Shown: positions 1 through 4,140 of the stretch, piece after piece | Position numbering within the stretch: position 1 is the first letter of the stretch | How the letters are laid out: the number at the start of each line of letters is the position of its first letter | Origin: Actinomycetes bacterium | Lineage (GTDB): Bacteria > Actinomycetota > Thermoleophilia > BMS3ABIN01 | DNA length: 5,284 nt | Direction of reading: 5' to 3' | NCBI GenBank assembly: GCA_021787775.1 | Contig: JAJYLK010000098.1 | Span: 1-5,284, forward strand | Notes under the pieces: model-generated | Told to the model about the DNA's origin: nothing | The model's database searches: none | Seen by the model: the letters and a program-made list of their open reading frames with translations, nothing else | Translations under genes and position numbers: made by a program

Positions 1-456
1 TTCGAGAGCCCGCTGCGGGTGGCACACATCGTCGCCGCGCGCTGCGCGCGGCTGGTGGCGCGCACGCTCATCCGCCGCCGGTTCATCCGCGCTAACCTGT
101 CCGCACTGACGGCGTTTTCGCTGGCACTGCCACGGTTGTTGGGCGAACGGCGGCGGCTCAAGGCCCGCCGGACCGCTTCCGACCGGGCTGTCTTCGCGCT
201 GGCCGCGGGCGAAGATGCCTTTTTCGACACCGTCGGCTACCGCCCGCACCGGCAGCTGGAATCGCTGGCGGCCACTTACCGCCGCCTGCTGGCGCAAACC
301 GGCGACCCTGAGCATGGGAAAAAGCTGGCGGCGCTCTACCGGCTGCAGCAGCAGCCGGGCAAGGCTTCCGCCGGGGCGACCGAACGCCTTTTCGCCGGCC
401 AGCCCGATTGCGTCAAAATGCTGCTGGCCGACTGTTGCCGGGAGGCGGCAGAATGA
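1..456 (+). CDS. C-terminal part of a GT2 (WbbL-like) glycosyltransferase, 5' truncated by window edge
   Basis: Frame 1 is open from base 1 to TGA at 454-456, leaving 151 codons. No start is claimed: the GTG at 19 lies inside a continuing frame and lacks a convincing ribosome site. The GT-A catalytic motifs (DxD, ED) are absent because they lie upstream of the window. The call rests on similarity to the C-terminal part of the GT2 gene starting at 4140. Both have an LPRLL block followed by a basic stretch, an (F/Y)(F/Y)D...Y.P segment and a YRRL...TG..E helix. An ungapped hand alignment of 70 residues from LPRLL gives about 25 identities. In WbbL-like rhamnosyltransferase relatives this basic helical tail follows the catalytic domain and may help membrane association (inference). 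The sugar and acceptor cannot be deduced. GT2 membership is fairly sure by paralogy; exact function is unknown. Confidence 0.72.
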   Translation, partial: FESPLRVAHIVAARCARLVARTLIRRRFIRANLSALTAFSLALPRLLGERRRLKARRTASDRAVFALAAGEDAFFDTVGYRPHRQLESLAATYRRLLAQTGDPEHGKKLAALYRLQQQPGKASAGATERLFAGQPDCVKMLLADCCREAAE

Positions 457-463
457 ATAAAAT
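435..463 (+). promoter_or_regulatory. Possible sigma70-type promoter inside the operon
   Basis: TTGCCG at 435-440 (4 of 6 to TTGACA) is separated by exactly 17 bases from TAAAAT at 458-463 (5 of 6 to TATAAT). Transcription would start near 470, giving a leader of about 65 bases before the ATG at 534. The -10 box lies at the left end of the only AT-rich gap in the window. This is a consensus match by eye; the organism's sigma-factor preferences are unknown and chance matches are common. Confidence 0.3.
440..445 (+). promoter_or_regulatory. Strong ribosome binding site ahead of the ATG at 453
   Basis: GGGAGG lies seven bases before an ATG at 453-455 that overlaps the upstream TGA (454-456). 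It is a better Shine-Dalgarno match than the one serving the ATG at 534. The reading frame it would start ends after 14 codons, which is why it stands out. Confidence 0.4.
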
Positions 464-497
464 AGTTTGTTGCGCTATTCCTGCTGCTTTCAGGTAA
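453..497 (+). CDS. Putative 14-codon upstream ORF, in frame with the next gene
   Basis: The ATG at 453 overlaps the previous stop as ATGA and is preceded by GGGAGG at ideal spacing. The frame encodes MNKIVCCAIPAAFR and stops at TAA 495-497. It is in the same frame as the fusion glycosyltransferase starting at 534, with only 12 sense codons between this TAA and that ATG. It may be a coupling or leader peptide, or the original start of the downstream gene cut off by a nonsense mutation or a sequencing error. No family is recognisable and the peptide may be non-functional. If the promoter at 435-463 is used, the ORF would be absent from that transcript. Confidence 0.3.
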   Translation: MNKIVCCAIPAAFR

Positions 498-533
498 ATC
501 CGGGCCGTTCAAAGCCCGCTTCCAAAGGAACCG
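457..533 (+). other. Intergenic gap with ribosome site for the fusion glycosyltransferase
   Basis: This is the only gap between the main genes, at about 48% GC by hand count against clearly GC-richer flanks. It carries AAAGGA at 524-529, four bases before the ATG at 534: usable but closely spaced. A short inverted repeat, CGGGC (501-505) and GCCCG (514-518) with an 8-base loop, lies just before that ribosome site. It has no T-run, so it is not a rho-independent terminator. Confidence 0.5.
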
Positions 534-2378
534 ATGGATCATCAGGCAGATCATCCTGCGCATCAACCCCATCCGGAAGATTTCGCGGCCGCGACGACAG
601 TGGATGTGGTGGTTCCCGTCTATGGGGGACCGGAAGAAACGCGCTGCTGCATCGAAAGCCTGCTGGCCTATCCCCAGGCGACGCCCTTTGAGATCATCGT
701 CGTCAACGACGCCAGCCCCGATGCCGCGATCCGCGCTTTCCTGGCCGAGCTGAGCGGCGCCGGCCGGATAGTGCTGATTGAGAACGAGTTCAACGTCGGC
801 TTCGTCGACAGCGCCAATCTGGGGCTGATGGCGCATCCGGACCGGGACGTCGTGCTGCTCAACAGCGACACCAGGGTGCACGGCGACTGGCTGGACCGCC
901 TGCGCGCCTGCGCCCGCAGCCACGCCGACGTCGCCACGGTCACCCCCTTTTCCAATAACGCCACCCTGTGCAGCTATCCGCGCGTGTCGCGGGGCAACGC
1001 GCTGCCAGCCGGCGAAACCGCGGCGGAGCTCGACGATATCTTTCGCGAAGTCAACAGGGGCCGCAGCGCCGAGATCCCGACGGCGGTCGGTTTTTGCGTC
1101 TATTTCACCCGCCACGGCCTCGATGAGGTCGGCTTCCTCGACTCGCTCCACTACGGCCGCGGCTACTGTGAAGAGAACGATTTCAGCGCCCGCGCCCACG
1201 GCCTCGGTTTCCGCCATCTGCTCTGCGGCGATGTTTTCGTCTTCCACCAGGGCGGCGCATCTTTCGGCGCCGGCGCCGCCGCGCTCAGCGAGGCGGCGAT
1301 GCTGACATTCAACCGCCTTCACCCCCATTACTGGCCGCTGGTGGCCAAACACCTGGAGCAGGACCCGCAGCGGGAGCTGCGCCGGCGTGTGGACATCGCC
1401 CGCCTGGCCAGCTCCGGCCGGCCGAAAATCCTCTTCATCGGTGACAGCAACCCCGGCGGCGCGCAGACGCGAATGCAGCGGCTGGCACGGCTGCTGGAAC
1501 CCGGTTATGACATCCTCCTGCTGACGCCGGCTGGCGCCGGCAGCGTCAGCCTCGAATGGGCCCGCGGCGGCGAGGAGTTCAACGCCTTTTTCAACCTGGC
1601 GGCGGATTACGAGCTGCTGCTGGGATTCCTGCGCAGCGCCGGCACCGTGCGCGTCGACATCCATCAGACGGCCGGGCATGAGCGCCTGCCGGATCTGTTG
1701 CGCGACCTCGGGGTGCCGTACGATTTCACGGTCCATGATTATCGGCCGCTGGATGAAGAAGGCCTCGAGCAGCAGCGCCGCTTCTACCGCGAGCTGCTCA
1801 GTGGGGCCGAACGGGTTCTGGTCCCCTCGCGGCCAGCGCAGAAGCATTTCCAGGAATTCTTTCCGGATGCAAACGTGGTCCGGATGACCGTTCCGGCGGC
1901 AGAGCCGGATGACGCCGGGGTGTCCTCGGCACCGATACTCAAGGTCCTGATCCTGGGCGACCTCTCCGACGAGGACGGGCTCGACAGGCTGGAGGCCTGC
2001 GCCGCTGACGCCTCCAGCCGGCGGCTGCCGATTTATTTCCGCGTGCTCGGCCGGCCGCTGCGCCGTCCGCGGCTGGCGCCGGATGCGCCGCTCTCCTTCT
2101 CCGGCCCCGTCGGTGAGAACGAGATGGCCCGCCTGGCCGCGTGCGAGCGCGCCGACGCGGTATTCTTCCCCGGTTGCCGGCCCCAGCCGGACGCCATCAC
2201 GCTGGGCGCCGCCGCCATGACCGGTCTGACGGTCGTCGCCCCGGCGCTGGAGATTTTCTCCGAGCGGCTGGGCGGCCTCCAGGCGCGCCTGTTTGACCCG
2301 GGGCTCCCGCCGGACGGCGTCAATGACGAACTGATGCGGCTGCAAGCCGGGCCTGGCCTGAAAAGGGCAAAAGCGTGA
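534..2378 (+). CDS. GT2-GT4 fusion glycosyltransferase with degenerate C-terminal GT-B half
   Basis: A 614-aa, probably cytoplasmic or membrane-peripheral protein. Residues about 24-245 form a GT2 GT-A domain: nucleotide-binding strand DVVVPVYGG (24-32), VVNDAS (56-61), a DxD-type LLNSDT (D112), a catalytic-base region YCEENDFSARA (211-221) and HQGGASF (238-244). These are all expected of an active inverting transferase using a nucleotide-sugar donor. A linker (about 246-297) has the LHPHY and DP...R..D.AR.. pattern usual in GT2-GT4 fusions. From K298 a GT-B-like half follows, with FTVHDY (398-403), a VLVPS segment (428-432) and a TLG...TGLTVVAP segment (556-569). Here the family's key residues are mostly missing: E-x7-E reads Q551...A559, the GGGT.RH loop reads GGAQTRM, HH reads H377-Q378, and a Cys-rich loop after HDY is gone. 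The N-terminal half probably adds one sugar; the C-terminal half may be structural (inference). ATG 534 has AAAGGA four bases upstream. The 3' end overlaps the next gene by four bases. Confidence 0.85.
   Translation: MDHQADHPAHQPHPEDFAAATTVDVVVPVYGGPEETRCCIESLLAYPQATPFEIIVVNDASPDAAIRAFLAELSGAGRIVLIENEFNVGFVDSANLGLMAHPDRDVVLLNSDTRVHGDWLDRLRACARSHADVATVTPFSNNATLCSYPRVSRGNALPAGETAAELDDIFREVNRGRSAEIPTAVGFCVYFTRHGLDEVGFLDSLHYGRGYCEENDFSARAHGLGFRHLLCGDVFVFHQGGASFGAGAAALSEAAMLTFNRLHPHYWPLVAKHLEQDPQRELRRRVDIARLASSGRPKILFIGDSNPGGAQTRMQRLARLLEPGYDILLLTPAGAGSVSLEWARGGEEFNAFFNLAADYELLLGFLRSAGTVRVDIHQTAGHERLPDLLRDLGVPYDFTVHDYRPLDEEGLEQQRRFYRELLSGAERVLVPSRPAQKHFQEFFPDANVVRMTVPAAEPDDAGVSSAPILKVLILGDLSDEDGLDRLEACAADASSRRLPIYFRVLGRPLRRPRLAPDAPLSFSGPVGENEMARLAACERADAVFFPGCRPQPDAITLGAAAMTGLTVVAPALEIFSERLGGLQARLFDPGLPPDGVNDELMRLQAGPGLKRAKA
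2361..2367 (+). promoter_or_regulatory. Ribosome binding site for the coiled-coil gene
   Basis: AAAAGGG ends seven bases before GTG 2375. It supports this start, which overlaps the previous stop as GTGA, over internal ATGs such as 2561-2563. Confidence 0.45.
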
Positions 2379-3034
2379 GATCCAGCGCCTATCTTGAAGC
2401 CTATACCGCACCGCTGAAAGGCGGGGAGACGGCAAAGCCGGCTGGGCCATCCGCAAGTACGGCCAGGCTTCCCTTTTTGGAAGCATCGCATTATTACGGA
2501 CCCCATCGCCGTCCCTTTGATAGACTAAGCCTCGATCTCCTGGCGCCACCCGAACTGGTGATGGCCCTTGAGGACGCCGGCCTCAGCAGTGACCTGACGG
2601 CGGCAGAGCTCAGGGAGATGATGGCGACGCTCAATGCCGGTATCGACAGGCTGTGGGCGATGGTCAGGGAGAAGGAAGGCCACATCGATAATTTCAACCG
2701 TATCGTCACGGAACAGGAGAGACACATCCACAACTTCCAGCAGATGGTCGAGGAGAAGGAGAACCACATCCGCAACTTCCAGCAGATGGTGGCGGAGAAA
2801 GACCGTCAGTTCAGCGAGCTGCAGAACCGCAAGCAGGCTGACAACATCAACCTGCGACAGATCATCGCCGGCCGCGAACACACCATCGCCGAACTGGAGC
2901 GTCAACTACGAAGCCTGCAGCTGATGTTGCTGCAAAGTTCCAGCCGCCGCTGGCACCACTATCGCACCCGCCTGCGCGACGTTATCAGCCGGCGCCCGGG
3001 CTCAGGCAACGGCAAGGACAAGCGGCACTCGTGA
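2375..3034 (+). CDS. Coiled-coil protein with 14-residue repeats, glycosyltransferase-associated
   Basis: A 219-aa protein starting at GTG 2375, coupled to the preceding stop by GTGA. No signal peptide or membrane segment is seen, so it is probably cytoplasmic. Residues 1-35 are low-complexity and likely disordered. Residues about 36-96 hold an unrecognised segment with YYGPHRRPFDRLSLDLL (40-56) and then predicted helix. Residues 99-154 are four tandem 14-residue units of form E-(K/Q)-(E/D)-x-H-I-x-N-F-x-x-(I/M)-V-x, two heptads each; I104, F107, V111, I118, F121, V125, I132, F135 and V139 fall at a/d positions. A more regular heptad stretch follows (I171, L174, L178, L181, L185). The tail from about 190 is very basic (Arg, His, Lys). 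No catalytic motif is visible. Its position between glycosyltransferases suggests a scaffold, oligomeriser or chain-length ruler, by analogy with the coiled coil of the O-antigen terminator WbdD. There is no kinase or methyltransferase domain here, so that is inference only. Confidence 0.8.
   Translation: MRSSAYLEAYTAPLKGGETAKPAGPSASTARLPFLEASHYYGPHRRPFDRLSLDLLAPPELVMALEDAGLSSDLTAAELREMMATLNAGIDRLWAMVREKEGHIDNFNRIVTEQERHIHNFQQMVEEKENHIRNFQQMVAEKDRQFSELQNRKQADNINLRQIIAGREHTIAELERQLRSLQLMLLQSSSRRWHHYRTRLRDVISRRPGSGNGKDKRHS
2669..2836 (+). repeat. Four tandem 42-bp units encoding 14-residue coiled-coil repeats
   Basis: Units lie at 2669-2710, 2711-2752, 2753-2794 and 2795-2836, in frame within the coiled-coil gene. 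Units 2 and 3 match at 35 of 42 bases by hand count, including an uninterrupted 18-base run. Unit 1 is more diverged and unit 4 keeps mainly the E-K-D start and the hydrophobic spacing. The pattern fits in-frame duplication of a two-heptad module. Confidence 0.75.
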
Positions 3035-4140
3035 AGATCGGTTTCATCACCGAGCGGATGCTGCGCGGCTTCGGCGTCGACCTGGTAATCGACCAGGTCG
3101 CCGGCGGGCTGGCCGCCCGGGGCCACGAAGTCACCGTCTTCGCCAGCGTCTCCGACGAGAGCTTCCAGCCGGGACGCTACGAGCTGAAGCTGATCCCAAC
3201 GCCGGCGTATGCCTTTTTCCCGCGCTACGATCTCTCGGCCCAGCGACATCTGAAATACATCAACAACGAGGACATCGACATCTGGCTGGTGCAGACCTTC
3301 CCGTATTTCTCCTACCTGCCGCGCCTGAAAGCGCCGGCCGTGGCAGTCGTCTACGGGGTCTCCTCCACCGAGGGATTCCCCGCCAAAATCAGGACGAATT
3401 TCACTTATGTCAACTTCATGCAAAACCAGATTTATTTCCGCTTCGCCCGGCGGCTGACGTCGATTTCCTCCTTTCTCAGGGACGGCCTGCCCCGGGGCAT
3501 CGCCAGGAAGACCGAGGTCATCCACCTGGGCGCCGACCATTACGTCAACGCCGCCGGCCGCGACACACCGGCGGAGGCGGTGGCGCTCCGGCGCCAGCTG
3601 GGCGTGGAGGATGACGACCTGCTGCTGCTGTACGTCGGCCGGCTTTCCGCTGCCGACCAGCCTTATAAGGGAACAGCGGAGCTGGTCGAGCTCTACGGCC
3701 ATCTCCACCGGCAGAACAAGCGTCTGCGCCTGCTGATGGTCGGCTTCGGCGGCCCCCGCGAGCGCGAGTGGCTCACCGCCAAAGGTGTGCTGGTGCTGGA
3801 GAACGCGCCGGCGGAGCAGATGCCCGCCATCTTCAGCGCCTGCGACCTCTATCTCACCGGCTCACGCTGGGAAGGTTTCGACTTGCCGCTGGTGGAAGCC
3901 CAGTCGTTCGGCAAACCGGTGGCGGCGCTTGATATCGGCGCGCATCCAGAGGTAGTTGCCGCCGGCCGGTCCGGTTTCCTGGCGTCCGGCATGGATGAGC
4001 TGGGTGACGCCGTCCTCCGGCTCGCGGGCGACGAACGGCTGCGCGCCGACATGTCGCAGGCGGCACTGGAGCATGCCGGAGGCTTTCTGTGGGAAAATAC
4101 TGTCACAGCTTATGAACACCTGCTTAAGGAGGCTCTTTAG
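3031..4140 (+). CDS. GT4-family glycosyltransferase (GT-B fold)
   Basis: A 369-aa protein, normal length for a complete single-domain GT4 enzyme. The N-terminal Rossmann domain begins directly with MKIGFIT, has the glycine-containing loop RGFGVDLVIDQVAGGL, and then ARGHEVTVFA. The C-terminal donor-binding domain has YVGRLS (201-206, R204) and PYKG (211-214, K213), the pair that usually contacts the donor diphosphate. It also has the WEGFDLPLVEAQSFGKPV block with E281 and E289, an intact E-x7-E motif. Together these predict a retaining transferase using a nucleotide-sugar donor at the cytoplasmic face of the membrane; the sugar is unknown. GTG 3031 overlaps the upstream TGA as GTGA, and the first beta-strand starts at once, so this start is well supported although the nearest AAGGA (3014-3018) is distant. 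The stop overlaps the next GTG by one base. Confidence 0.92.
   Translation: MKIGFITERMLRGFGVDLVIDQVAGGLAARGHEVTVFASVSDESFQPGRYELKLIPTPAYAFFPRYDLSAQRHLKYINNEDIDIWLVQTFPYFSYLPRLKAPAVAVVYGVSSTEGFPAKIRTNFTYVNFMQNQIYFRFARRLTSISSFLRDGLPRGIARKTEVIHLGADHYVNAAGRDTPAEAVALRRQLGVEDDDLLLLYVGRLSAADQPYKGTAELVELYGHLHRQNKRLRLLMVGFGGPREREWLTAKGVLVLENAPAEQMPAIFSACDLYLTGSRWEGFDLPLVEAQSFGKPVAALDIGAHPEVVAAGRSGFLASGMDELGDAVLRLAGDERLRADMSQAALEHAGGFLWENTVTAYEHLLKEAL
3078..3100 (+). other. Perfect 8-bp inverted repeat in the start of the GT4 gene
   Basis: CGACCTGG (3078-3085) and CCAGGTCG (3093-3100) are exact reverse complements around a 7-base loop, about 45 bases after the GTG start. The stem would form a stable mRNA hairpin. 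It lies in codons for a conserved-looking N-terminal loop, so it may be coincidental. Confidence 0.35.
4125..4132 (+). promoter_or_regulatory. Strong ribosome binding site for the downstream GT2 gene
   Basis: TAAGGAGG lies seven bases before GTG 4140, a near-perfect anti-16S match at ideal spacing. It fixes the GTG that overlaps the TAG (4138-4140) by one base as the start of the last gene. It is the strongest ribosome site seen in the window. Confidence 0.75.

Noticed and set aside
501..518. Short inverted repeat in the gap before the fusion gene as a terminator
   Set aside because: The stem is only 5 bp with an 8-base loop and no following T-run, so it does not qualify as a rho-independent terminator.
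1264..1280. GGCGCC/GCCGGC-rich palindromic patch as a binding site or recombination site
   Set aside because: It lies in Gly-Ala codons of the fusion gene and such GC palindromes are expected by chance at this base composition.
2208..2378. Fusion gene as a pseudogene because of its degenerate GT-B half
   Set aside because: The frame is uninterrupted to the end, overlaps the next gene as expected, and keeps the GT-B fold pattern. Loss of catalytic residues alone does not show gene decay.
336..2549. Very long minus-strand ORF (737 codons) opposite the fusion glycosyltransferase
   Set aside because: It lies antisense to a gene with clear GT2 motifs. Its product is rich in Arg, Gln, Ala, Gly and Val without any recognisable motif, typical of the mirror frame of GC-rich coding DNA.
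2669..2836. 42-bp tandem units as a CRISPR-like or other non-coding array
   Set aside because: The units are contiguous without spacers, stay in frame, and their conservation follows coiled-coil amino-acid positions, so this is a protein repeat.
2959..3708. Minus-strand ORF of 249 codons opposite the GT4 gene
   Set aside because: It is antisense to a canonical GT4 enzyme, has no motif and no sensible operon context, and is explained as a high-GC shadow frame.
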